NCBI GenBank assembly: GCA_026390135.1
Contig: JAPLGN010000039.1
Coordinates: 1-41,846, forward strand
Source of the DNA: Campylobacterales bacterium
GTDB lineage: Bacteria > Campylobacterota > Campylobacteria > Campylobacterales > Sulfurimonadaceae
Direction: 5' to 3'
DNA: 41,846 nucleotides
The notes beneath the pieces were generated by a model, which worked only from the letters and a program-made list of their open reading frames with translations, was not told the DNA's origin and did no database searches. Positions 34,774-41,784 of the stretch are shown piece after piece. Made by a program: the position numbers and the translations under genes. Each line of letters starts with the position of its first letter. Within the stretch, counting starts at the first letter, position 1.

Positions 34774-35888
34774 ATCTTGAGCTCCGTCAAAAGAATAGAG
34801 AAAAGAGCATCACATGCAATTACAAGGAAAATGGAAGTAACAACACTTTTGGTGGTGTACTGCCCTATGCTCTCTGTGTTTGCAGAGACTTGAAATCCTC
34901 GATACGTACCGGTCATAGCAATCAAAATTGCGAAAAAAGGTCCTTTTACTATTCCAATAATAAAATGTTTAATGGGCAGGGCCCCTTGCAGACGGTTGAT
35001 AAATTCAATATAGGAGAGGTGTGACTGAGTAGATGCGATGACCATCCCTCCAAATATCCCAACGAGGTCAGCAAAAAATATTAATAGAGGTAAAACAATC
35101 ATCAAGGCAATAACGCGCGGCCAGACTAAAAAAAGATGAGGATGAAATCCCATGGTCTTCATCGCGTCAATCTCTTGTGTCATTTTCATGGCCCCGATTT
35201 GTGCAGTGAAAGCTGAACCGCTTCGTCCGGCGATAACAATGGCTGTGATGAGGGGCGCGAGTTCGCGTGTTAAAGAAATTCCAATCATATCGACGATGAG
35301 AATGTCGGCACCAAATTTTTGAAGCTGAACAATACTTTGGAATGCAACGACAACACCGATTAAAAAAGCGCTAACGGCAATAATGGGAAGTGCATCAAAT
35401 CCGGCGGTAATAATATGAGAACTGATGGAGCGGTATCGAATAATACGAGGGTGTCGTAGACTGTAAAGTAAAACGGTGAATGCTTCACCTAAAAATTTTA
35501 GAAAAATACTAATTCCTTGAAGCGATAAATAAGCTTCTTTCCCTAGCCTGAAAAGCCATCCAGTGTCTTTGGGTATTGGTACATCTTTTTGAGGATGGGA
35601 GTAGAGGAGGTTATAGAGTTGAAGATATTCTTCTTTTCCACCGATTATTTCGGAGAAAAATCCCATGTTTTCAAATCTACGATAATACAAATGCCAAAGG
35701 GCAACACCGGCAGAATCAAGCTCGGTTATATCACTAATATCCCATGTGATCGATGACGCTGCAGGATATGCTTCAAGAGTGAGTGCAATATCTCTCAGAT
35801 AATTTAATGTCCAAGCTCCACCACATTTGAAGATTGTTTTGGAGACGCCATTGACAATTTCAAGTGTGGCGGATGATGAACTTTGCAT
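34770..35888 (-). CDS. mlaE: MlaE-family permease with N-terminal STAS domain
   Basis: A 372-residue fusion. Residues 1-100 form a STAS-like domain (ITWDISDITELDSAGVALWHLYY), which in E. coli is the separate MlaB protein. The rest is the MlaE/YrbE permease with about five or six helices and the family stretch ITREL-to-EIDAMKTMGFHPHLFLVWPR that couples to the ATPase. The STAS fusion explains why no mlaB gene is present; no MlaC is seen either. It is the first gene of the operon. The minus-strand TATAAT at 35894-35899 lies only six bases before the ATG. Confidence 0.92.
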   Translation of the reverse strand: MQSSSSATLEIVNGVSKTIFKCGGAWTLNYLRDIALTLEAYPAASSITWDISDITELDSAGVALWHLYYRRFENMGFFSEIIGGKEEYLQLYNLLYSHPQKDVPIPKDTGWLFRLGKEAYLSLQGISIFLKFLGEAFTVLLYSLRHPRIIRYRSISSHIITAGFDALPIIAVSAFLIGVVVAFQSIVQLQKFGADILIVDMIGISLTRELAPLITAIVIAGRSGSAFTAQIGAMKMTQEIDAMKTMGFHPHLFLVWPRVIALMIVLPLLIFFADLVGIFGGMVIASTQSHLSYIEFINRLQGALPIKHFIIGIVKGPFFAILIAMTGTYRGFQVSANTESIGQYTTKSVVTSIFLVIACDALFSILLTELKI

Positions 35889-35890
35889 AA

Positions 35891-35948
35891 GTTATTATAA
35901 CCAAATGAGATTGATAATGTGACATCAGCACAGTTGGGTTATAATTAC
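35891..35948. promoter_or_regulatory. Regulatory gap between mlaE and the zinc cluster: GTTAT-N-ATAAC box and a related second box
   Basis: GTTATTATAAC (35891-35901) is a perfect inverted repeat around one base. GTTATAATTAC (35938-35948) is a related copy with one mismatch; it contains TATAAT at 35940-35945, a fair -10 for the plus-strand small His/Cys gene. The half-sites resemble those of the gamma-proteobacterial Zur consensus, but the centre there is three bases, not one. A metal-regulator role is speculation. Confidence 0.35.
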
Positions 35949-35952
35949 GGTT

Positions 35953-36225
35953 ATGAAACGTGGACAGCTGCATCTTTTTTGGATTATGTGTTTTTTGGCA
36001 TCGATGAGTTTTGCCAATACGCATATACACAACGTGGTAACAGAACACAGTGATTGTGTTAAATGTTTTGCACATGATATTGCCAGTAGTGCGGATGCCC
36101 CGATACTTGAACCGCTCGCACTTGCACCTTTAGGATCTTTTGGTTCCATTGACTTTCCAAGTTCTTCTTTCCAGGAATTTTCCTTTACCTCCTTTAATGC
36201 ACGTGCTCCTCCTTATTCTTTTTAA
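35953..36225 (+). CDS. Small secreted His/Cys protein (DUF2946-like), first gene of a zinc-type cluster
   Basis: A 90-residue protein with a signal peptide (about 1-21, ending SFA), then NTHIHNVVTEHSDCVKCFAH: four His and a CxxC within about 20 residues, a good metal site. The tail ends in RAPPYSF, as in small DUF2946-type proteins that accompany zinc and copper uptake genes. Recognition is tentative. It lies 50 bp before the outer-membrane protein gene and shares its direction. Confidence 0.65.
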   Translation: MKRGQLHLFWIMCFLASMSFANTHIHNVVTEHSDCVKCFAHDIASSADAPILEPLALAPLGSFGSIDFPSSSFQEFSFTSFNARAPPYSF

Positions 36226-36275
36226 TAACTAATTTAACTATTTTCAAACAAATCATTATTATCAACGGAGAAACT

Positions 36276-37583
36276 ATGCTTAAAAAAACCGTTCTCTCGC
36301 TCGTATGTGCCGGTGCACTATTCGCTAGCGATACAGAGTTAGAGCAGTTAAAAAAACAGATGGTGCAGTTACAGCAACAGCTTAGCGAGATGCAAAAACA
36401 TATACAGACGCTTGAAACGGCTCCTGTGATCACAGTAACCAATGATACGTCAAGTGATGAAGAGATGCTTCAAAAAATGGCAACTAAAAGTGATGGCGGG
36501 GCAGTGACATCCTTATTGCCTGATATTGCTTTGATTCTCAATGGCGGATATACCTCTCGGAATGTGAGTAATACACAATATTCTTCAGCTGTCATTCCAG
36601 GTTTTGGAACGATGGAGATACAAAACAATAGTAAAGACGGATTTAATTTGAATTATGCCGAAGTGGCAATGAGTTCTACGGTGGATCCGTATTTCGATGC
36701 CAATGCTATTTTTCATATACATGGAAATGGTACAGTAGAAGTAGAAGAGGCCTTTTTTGCGACACGCGCTCTTGATTACGGATTGCGTTTTAAAGCGGGT
36801 AAGTTTAAAAGTGCCTTTGGTCGTGTGAATGAAAAACATCATCACGCATGGAACTTTGAAGATCAGGAACTTATCAATAATGCACTCTTCGGTCCCGATG
36901 GACTTGGCGGTGAGGGAGCACAACTGCAATGGGTTGCTCCGATACCTTTTTATCTGATGGCCGGATTTGAACTATTTAATGGTAATCCAAATCAAGGATT
37001 CAGTGCAAAAGAATCGGCATCAACGGCGGTGAGCTATGTCAAAACCAGTACCGATATCGGAAATGCGACGGTTTTGGCTGGATTGAGTTATGCGCAGGGT
37101 AAATCGGTAGTGCAGGATATGAATGGTACAGATCCTATAGCAGACAGTTTTACAAATTACGGACAAACACGTATTTACGGTGCCGATTTGACTGTTGAAT
37201 ATCCGCTTGGGGGATACAGCTCGCTGATTTGGCAAAATGAGTGGATGCAGCGTAATAAAGATGATATATCAATGACGGATAAACAATCAGGATATTACAG
37301 CGAATTGATGGTCAAAATCGATGAAAACTGGGCAACAGGGATTCGATACGATGATATCACTAAAAATAGTTATTACGATGAAAATTTAGGGATGGCTGTG
37401 AATGTCGATAAGTTGCATCGTGCCAGTATAAAACTGGAGTACAAGCCGTTTGAATTTTCACGCTTCCGTTTACAATACAATCAAGATCAGTCAAAATACA
37501 TTGATAATCAGGAAAAAATTATTCATGAAGTGATGCTGAACTATACACTCGAACTTGGCGCTCACGGCGCACACGCGTTTTAA
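36276..37583 (+). CDS. Outer-membrane beta-barrel (porin-like) protein with N-terminal coiled coil
   Basis: A 435-residue protein with a signal peptide (1-17, cut at LFA-S), a short coiled coil (about 18-48, ELEQLKKQMVQLQQQLSEMQ) as in trimeric porins, and then alternating beta-strand sequence with many aromatic-flanked turns. GGYTSRNVSN begins the barrel. KAGKFKSAFGRVNEKHHHAW (near 172-191) includes three consecutive His that could bind metal. The C-terminus AHGAHAF ends in Phe, as outer-membrane proteins usually do. No TonB box or plug is visible. Its place before the ZnuA/ZnuB-like genes suggests a metal-uptake pore. Confidence 0.8.
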   Translation: MLKKTVLSLVCAGALFASDTELEQLKKQMVQLQQQLSEMQKHIQTLETAPVITVTNDTSSDEEMLQKMATKSDGGAVTSLLPDIALILNGGYTSRNVSNTQYSSAVIPGFGTMEIQNNSKDGFNLNYAEVAMSSTVDPYFDANAIFHIHGNGTVEVEEAFFATRALDYGLRFKAGKFKSAFGRVNEKHHHAWNFEDQELINNALFGPDGLGGEGAQLQWVAPIPFYLMAGFELFNGNPNQGFSAKESASTAVSYVKTSTDIGNATVLAGLSYAQGKSVVQDMNGTDPIADSFTNYGQTRIYGADLTVEYPLGGYSSLIWQNEWMQRNKDDISMTDKQSGYYSELMVKIDENWATGIRYDDITKNSYYDENLGMAVNVDKLHRASIKLEYKPFEFSRFRLQYNQDQSKYIDNQEKIIHEVMLNYTLELGAHGAHAF

Positions 37584-37592
37584 GGAAACACA

Positions 37593-38468
37593 ATGAAAAA
37601 ATTATTACTTCCACTTTTATGTTCTTTGCCTTTGTTCGCATCGGTTCATGTGACGGCTGCATATCCGTATATCGGTGAGCTTGTAAAAGCTGTTGCTCAT
37701 GATAAAGTTGAGGTCAGTATTCTGGCATCTGCCTCTTCGGATCCCCATTTTGTGACGCCGCGTCCTTCGTATATTGGTGAGTTAAGAGATTGTGATCTCT
37801 TGATTCTCAATGGAGGTGGCTTGGAAATCGGCTGGATTCCGCCTCTTTTGAACCAAGCGCATAATCCTAAGATCATTCAAGGTGCTGCTGGATATTTGGA
37901 CTTATCAACGTATGTCAAGATGATCGATAAACCGACGTCGCTTTCACGTGCGCAAGGTGATGTTCATGCCGAGGGAAATCCTCACTACTCCATGGATCCT
38001 TATAATATTGCTATTTTGGCCAAGGTCATTATGCTAAAACTCTCGTCGATGGATCCGGCTAATAAAAATGCATATCATGCCAATTACGATGAATTTGCAA
38101 AACATTGGAATGTGAAACTGGTACAGTGGGATAAAGCAATGACTCCGTGCCGTAATGCGCAAGTGATTCAGTATCATGAACTGTTTAGCTATTTTTTAAA
38201 TCGTTATGGGATTCATACTGCTGGAACCATAGAACCACTACCTGGGATCTCTCCGAGTTCCAAACATACGATAGAGATCATTAACCAAATACGAATGGAT
38301 AAAATTTCTACGATTATTCAAGACGATTATCATGAACCTAAAACAGCTCAGTTTATTGCGAGTAAATCTGGGGCTCGTGCCGTAGTTCTAGCCCATGATG
38401 TTGGAGGAGAAAATAATACTTTGGATAAATTATTTGATTCAATGGTCGGACAAACATGCAAGCTATAG
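37593..38468 (+). CDS. znuA: ZnuA-like periplasmic metal-binding protein
   Basis: A 291-residue cluster A-I solute-binding protein of an ABC metal transporter, with signal peptide (1-17). The metal ligands expected for ZnuA are His52 (DPHF), His131 (GNPHYSMDP) and His195 (QYHELF), with Glu248 or Asp269 as the fourth. The His/Asp-rich loop of many zinc-specific ZnuA proteins is nearly absent, reduced to DVHAEGNPHY. Zinc is favoured by three His ligands; manganese or iron cannot be excluded. It follows the outer-membrane gene by 9 bp and overlaps the permease by 13 bp. Confidence 0.8.
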   Translation: MKKLLLPLLCSLPLFASVHVTAAYPYIGELVKAVAHDKVEVSILASASSDPHFVTPRPSYIGELRDCDLLILNGGGLEIGWIPPLLNQAHNPKIIQGAAGYLDLSTYVKMIDKPTSLSRAQGDVHAEGNPHYSMDPYNIAILAKVIMLKLSSMDPANKNAYHANYDEFAKHWNVKLVQWDKAMTPCRNAQVIQYHELFSYFLNRYGIHTAGTIEPLPGISPSSKHTIEIINQIRMDKISTIIQDDYHEPKTAQFIASKSGARAVVLAHDVGGENNTLDKLFDSMVGQTCKL

Positions 38469-39205
38469 AGATTTTATGGCCGGTCCTGATATTGGCATTT
38501 TTTCTTGTCGGTATTCATACGATCTTTGGTCTTGAGATTATTCGTCGCGGTGTTATTTTTACCGATCTGGCAGTTGGCCAGATCGCAGCGGTAGGGATTG
38601 CAGTCAGTACCGTATTTTTTGCAGGAGAGTACCAGCTTCCTTTAAGCCTTGGATTTGCACTTGCCGGAGCATTACTTATCGCGTATGCGAATCGCAACAG
38701 TCAACATATCGAGGCGTTTATCGGTTTATTATACGCTTTGGGTGCCTCATCGGTGATGATCGTCCTTAGCAGCGGTAGTGAGGGGGATGAACTTTTTAAA
38801 CGTCTGATTGCAAATGATATTTTGTTTGTCACAAATACTGAAATCATGATTGCCGCTGGTGTGTATGCCATTATTGTCATGCTCTATACCACGATATATC
38901 CAATGCTTAGCGGATTTGTGAAAGAAGTGTTCTTTTTTTCTCTTTTGTCAATCATGGTAACCGTGTCTGTACCTTTGGCCGGAGTATTAGTGGTGTTTAC
39001 GCTTTTGATTGCTCCTGCATTGGTTGCGTTGCTTCAAACACGTATTAAGCCGCTATTTTTTGGATGGATATATGGATGGCTTTTTGTGGCTTCTGCGCTA
39101 GCCCTTTCATATCATTATGATTGGCCAACTGGGTACAGCATCGTTTTTGTAGGTACATTGATAACCTTGATCAGTGTTTTATGGCTTGAGAAGCGTCAAG
39201 CTTAG
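38456..39205 (+). CDS. znuB: ZnuB-like metal ABC transporter permease
   Basis: A 249-residue ABC-3-family permease with about seven to eight membrane helices. GLEIIRRGVIFTDLAVGQIAAVG (25-47) and GVLVVFTLLIAPALVALLQTR (near 180-200) are the conserved family segments. Its ATG at 38456 lies inside the znuA-like gene. No ATPase gene (ZnuC) is found before, between or after these genes in the window, so the energising subunit must be elsewhere. Confidence 0.85.
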   Translation: MQAIEILWPVLILAFFLVGIHTIFGLEIIRRGVIFTDLAVGQIAAVGIAVSTVFFAGEYQLPLSLGFALAGALLIAYANRNSQHIEAFIGLLYALGASSVMIVLSSGSEGDELFKRLIANDILFVTNTEIMIAAGVYAIIVMLYTTIYPMLSGFVKEVFFFSLLSIMVTVSVPLAGVLVVFTLLIAPALVALLQTRIKPLFFGWIYGWLFVASALALSYHYDWPTGYSIVFVGTLITLISVLWLEKRQA

Positions 39206-39210
39206 AATGC

Positions 39211-39227
39211 TTGGCACATGGTTTGCT
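39211..39227 (+). promoter_or_regulatory. Sigma-54 (RpoN) promoter
   Basis: TTGGCAC-ATGGT-TTGCT matches the RpoN consensus TGGCAC-N5-TTGCW at every key base, with GG and GC exactly 12 bp apart (-24/-12). Transcription would start near 39238, 17 bases before the S11-like ATG. I found no second match this good in the window. In Campylobacterota RpoN mainly drives rod, hook and other middle/late flagellar genes. Confidence 0.85.
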
Positions 39228-39254
39228 TAAGTGTGTAATAAATGAGAAAATTGG

Positions 39255-39932
39255 ATGACGATGATTAAAAAAATTTCTGCACTCTGTTTGACTTTGACTA
39301 TTTCCCTTTATGCAAGTATATTGGCAATACAAAGCGGCAAGATGAACCACGCCGTGACGATTACGCGAGAAATGACCAAAGTGGAGCCTACTATAGCTGG
39401 GTATAAGCGCGGTGATGTCGTTTTGATGTCGGATTTGGTAAAAGCTGCGATGATTAAATCCGATAACGATGCGGCAAAAGCGATAGCCATTACCGTAGGC
39501 GGCGATGAAGAGCATTTTATCGCGATGATGAATAGCAAAGCTCGACAAATCGGGATGAGTCATACTCACTTTAGTAATCCGTGCGGATATGACGGAGATG
39601 ATCATTATTCTTCACCGAATGATTTGCTAAAAATGACTGAGTATGCGATTAAAAATTCAACTTTCAATGCAATCAGCAAACTCAACAGTCACACATATTA
39701 CGCACTTAATAAAGATAAATTGAAACTTTTCACTGCCTACACTCACAATCGTCTTTTGAATCGCTACCAATATGCTGTTGGAGTAAAAACAGGCTTCACA
39801 AACAAAGCAGGAGCATGTTTAATCGCTCGTGCGAAAAAAGACGGACGTGATTGTCTGATCGTTATGATGAATGCCAAAGTAGATCGCTGGAAGACAGCAA
39901 AAACGATTTTTGAGCAGGTATTAGAGAGTTAA
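39255..39932 (+). CDS. S11 (D-Ala-D-Ala carboxypeptidase) family-like protein lacking the SxxK motif
   Basis: A 225-residue exported protein: signal peptide (1-20, SLYA end), then a region matching the S11 peptidase fold from just after the usual nucleophile. SDN (69-71) in AAMIKSDNDAAKA and KTG (178-180) in VGVKTGFTNKAG are intact, and the FSNPCGYDGDDHYSS segment is family-typical. The SxxK serine-lysine pair, expected about 35-40 residues before SDN, is absent: the signal peptide runs straight into IQSGKMNHAVTIT. An in-frame stop at 39243 excludes a longer start. It probably binds rather than cuts peptidoglycan. A sigma-54 promoter precedes it. ATG 39261 is an alternative start. Confidence 0.8.
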   Translation: MTMIKKISALCLTLTISLYASILAIQSGKMNHAVTITREMTKVEPTIAGYKRGDVVLMSDLVKAAMIKSDNDAAKAIAITVGGDEEHFIAMMNSKARQIGMSHTHFSNPCGYDGDDHYSSPNDLLKMTEYAIKNSTFNAISKLNSHTYYALNKDKLKLFTAYTHNRLLNRYQYAVGVKTGFTNKAGACLIARAKKDGRDCLIVMMNAKVDRWKTAKTIFEQVLES

Positions 39933-40337
39933 ATAGCGATTTAAAAATTCTTTATAAAGAATGGTTTTTTCTTTTCGTGTCATAGCTGCATGGGCGGGTG
40001 AGGTGGAAGGAAGTAATACAGTTTCGATTTCTAACTCTTTGAAATATTTTTGGAACAGATCAATGATATTTTTTAGATTGCTGTCACTTGAATTACTCCG
40101 CTCGCACGAACCGATTACATCCCACAATCCGATTCCTTTTTCGATACAAAAATTTATTTTATTTTCATTATCATAAAACGTTACCCCAAATATTTCCTCC
40201 ATAATCGACCAAAAGGTGTTACGGGGATGAGCATAATAAAAGGAGTGTTCAAAGGATGCGATACTGGGAAAGCTTCCAAGAAACAATATTTGGGTGTTTT
40301 CATCGAGGATAGGGGGAAAGGGGTGAGAGTAGGTCAT
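39921..40337 (-). CDS. Shortened DNA glycosylase of the uracil/hypoxanthine (Mug-like) family
   Basis: 138 residues from this start, which overlaps the MazF stop by ATGA; a start at 40352 would give 143. GSFPSIASFEHSFYYAHPRNTFW is the N-terminal UDG-fold active-site block of the hypoxanthine-DNA glycosylase group, KGIGLWDVIGSCERSNSSDSN follows, and LPSTSPAHA is the C-terminal block. Between SSDSNLKN and LFQKYF roughly 25 residues of the usual fold, including the strand with an Asn-Gly, appear to be missing in frame. It may be inactive. It is last in a row behind an antitoxin-toxin pair and converges on the S11-like gene with a 12-bp overlap. Confidence 0.72.
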   Translation of the reverse strand: MTYSHPFPPILDENTQILFLGSFPSIASFEHSFYYAHPRNTFWSIMEEIFGVTFYDNENKINFCIEKGIGLWDVIGSCERSNSSDSNLKNIIDLFQKYFKELEIETVLLPSTSPAHAAMTRKEKTILYKEFLNRYLTL

Positions 40338-40669
40338 GTCATCAGTGAACAAAGTGCTTTTTGAATGATGAGTGCTTCGTTGTCGGTTATAGAGGCAATC
40401 TTCTCTTTGACTCGTATTTTAGAGAGCGAACGTATCTCATTGATGCACGCGTCCGATATTTTGTCGAGTTTGTCTCGTTTATCCAGTGTCAAACGATAAG
40501 GAAGCGCATTAGGTTCAATTTGAGTGGATAAAGGGATGACGATGAGGGTCGGCAAAAATGCATTATCTTCCGTTTGGCTCATGATGATAGCGGGACGGAG
40601 TTTTCCGATTTCGCCCCCTTTTGCCGGATTAAAATCGACGAGGCATATATCATTTTTACAGTATTCCAT
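40334..40669 (-). CDS. MazF/PemK-family mRNA interferase toxin
   Basis: A 111-residue toxin of the type II MazF/PemK family. GDI-like KNDICLVDFNPAKGGEIGKLRPAIIMSQ holds the conserved Arg25-Pro26; PLSTQ (46-50) gives the catalytic Thr/Ser strand; the C-terminal LSKIRVKEKIASI is also typical. MazF enzymes cut single-stranded RNA at short motifs. The start is ATG 40669, which overlaps the antitoxin gene by 14 bp. The frame is open to 40699 but inside the antitoxin. Confidence 0.87.
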   Translation of the reverse strand: MEYCKNDICLVDFNPAKGGEIGKLRPAIIMSQTEDNAFLPTLIVIPLSTQIEPNALPYRLTLDKRDKLDKISDACINEIRSLSKIRVKEKIASITDNEALIIQKALCSLMT

Positions 40670-40910
40670 CCGAGATGCCCCCCTCTTCGATAGGATCAAG
40701 GGCTTGAGCTTTGGCTACTCTTTCGAGCAAAGTCCGTTTTTTTGCTTTTTCGATGTTTTCTACAAAGGCATTGAACTCTTTTGCCATCGATTTAGGAACG
40801 AAGAACCCCACTTCTTCTTTTTTTCGCCCGTCGATAATATGGACAATTTCATCATGATAACTGTACAGGGTTTCCGGCTTTCGAATTTCGGCTAATGTTG
40901 CTTCAATCAT
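40656..40910 (-). CDS. Antitoxin partner of the MazF-type toxin
   Basis: 84 residues, acidic at the C-terminus (EKAKKRTLLERVAKAQALDPIEEGG), which is where such antitoxins bind and mask the toxin. The N-terminal part (MIEATLAEIRKPETLYSYHDEI, GFFVPKSMAKEFNAF) does not clearly match AbrB or RHH folds, so the DNA-binding class is unresolved. It precedes and overlaps the toxin gene by 14 bp. A palindrome over its promoter suggests autoregulation. AAAGGA is the ribosome site. Confidence 0.78.
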   Translation of the reverse strand: MIEATLAEIRKPETLYSYHDEIVHIIDGRKKEEVGFFVPKSMAKEFNAFVENIEKAKKRTLLERVAKAQALDPIEEGGISDGIL

Positions 40911-40928
40911 ACAAATCCTTTTGATAAA

Positions 40929-40949
40929 ACTATTTGTAAAAATAGTATA
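40929..40949 (-). promoter_or_regulatory. Operator-like palindrome over the antitoxin promoter
   Basis: ACTATTT-GTAA-AAATAGT (40929-40946) is a perfect 7-bp inverted repeat. It overlaps a minus-strand -10 (TATACT, complement of 40944-40949) that lies 34 bases before the antitoxin ATG. This is the usual layout for antitoxin autorepression. Confidence 0.65.
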
Positions 40950-40999
40950 GCATAAGTTTTAAATGTTTAGCTTGTATTGTAGATTTTTTGTCAAGTAGA

Positions 41000-41005
41000 T
41001 ATAAT
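41000..41005 (+). promoter_or_regulatory. Probable -10 element of the membrane-protein gene
   Basis: TATAAT in GATATAATCTTG lies 36 bases before the ATG at 41041, in a T-rich stretch. Confidence 0.5.
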
Positions 41006-41040
41006 CTTGAAAGTTTAAAAATATGAATTAAAGGTACTGC

Positions 41041-41694
41041 ATGGAGTCCAACGCTCAGTTGAGAGATTATGATAAAGACCCGATAGTGATAGAGGATTAT
41101 AATTATATTTTCTATCCACTTTTTATAGGATGGGCTGCTTTACTTGTCCTTTATTGGTTCATATCTGATATGTCAATAATCAATGAAATAACACAACGGT
41201 ATAGATTCTTTCATTTTATAATAGTGATTTTCATACCAATGATATTTTTAATTATTCAAATGAAAAAACAAAAGAGAATAATTAGGTGCAATAACACTGA
41301 AATATCATATTTTGAAAATGAGAAAGTAATCGAAAGAATTTCTCTAGATAGTATTGAGACTGTTCAAAGAACATTTAATGATTATTACATAAAGAATCAA
41401 CAAAGTGAGGGGTTGTTTTATGTAGTTGTGATTTTATTGTCACCAATATATTTAATTATATTGGTGATTAATAAATTTCTTTTTCATGCGATAACTGATT
41501 TTTTTCGGAGTTACAAATTGTTTGATGCAATCATGATATTTGATAATAAAGGTAATTTCATAAATATTTTACCGACAAAGTATCGTGAATACAAAGAATT
41601 AGAAATCTATTTCACTGAAAAAAGTATTTCAGATATTAACAATGCAACGACATTTATTAAGTTTGACTATAAAGAAGAGGAAAAAGCAAAATAG
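41041..41694 (+). CDS. Unknown AT-rich membrane protein
   Basis: I do not recognise this 217-residue protein. It has membrane segments at about 26-42, 57-74 and 125-148, a soluble stretch between them (about 75-120) with alternating strands like a small PH-type domain, and a charged C-terminus ending KEEEKAK. The base composition is markedly richer in A/T than its neighbours, with many ATA and AAT codons, which hints at foreign origin. It stands alone between the toxin-antitoxin operon and purH. Confidence 0.7.
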   Translation: MESNAQLRDYDKDPIVIEDYNYIFYPLFIGWAALLVLYWFISDMSIINEITQRYRFFHFIIVIFIPMIFLIIQMKKQKRIIRCNNTEISYFENEKVIERISLDSIETVQRTFNDYYIKNQQSEGLFYVVVILLSPIYLIILVINKFLFHAITDFFRSYKLFDAIMIFDNKGNFINILPTKYREYKELEIYFTEKSISDINNATTFIKFDYKEEEKAK

Positions 41695-41733
41695 GCTACT
41701 TTCTTCTTTACCTTCCCCTAAACCACCATTCGT

Positions 41734-41775
41734 TACAATTCCACCATTAATTCATGGGTCTAAGTACCCAATCAA
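41734..41775 (+). promoter_or_regulatory. purH promoter and leader hairpin
   Basis: TACAAT at 41734-41739 is a fair -10 for purH. TGGGT-CTAAGT-ACCCA (41755-41770) forms a small 5-bp stem in the leader, just before the AAAGGA ribosome site. It is too weak to call a riboswitch. Confidence 0.35.
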
Positions 41776-41784
41776 AGGAACTGC

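Noticed and set aside
35891-35901. Zur box by the gamma-proteobacterial consensus
   Set aside because: The half-sites match but the centre is one base instead of three, so it is kept only as a generic palindrome.
36226-36275. Fur-box-like CATTATTATC before the outer-membrane gene
   Set aside because: Only a half-site of an AT-rich consensus in an AT-rich gap; such matches are expected by chance.
39206-39254. Missing SxxK part of the S11-like protein encoded upstream in another frame
   Set aside because: Only 49 bases separate it from znuB, they hold a sigma-54 promoter and an in-frame stop, and no frame there encodes an SxxK-type segment.
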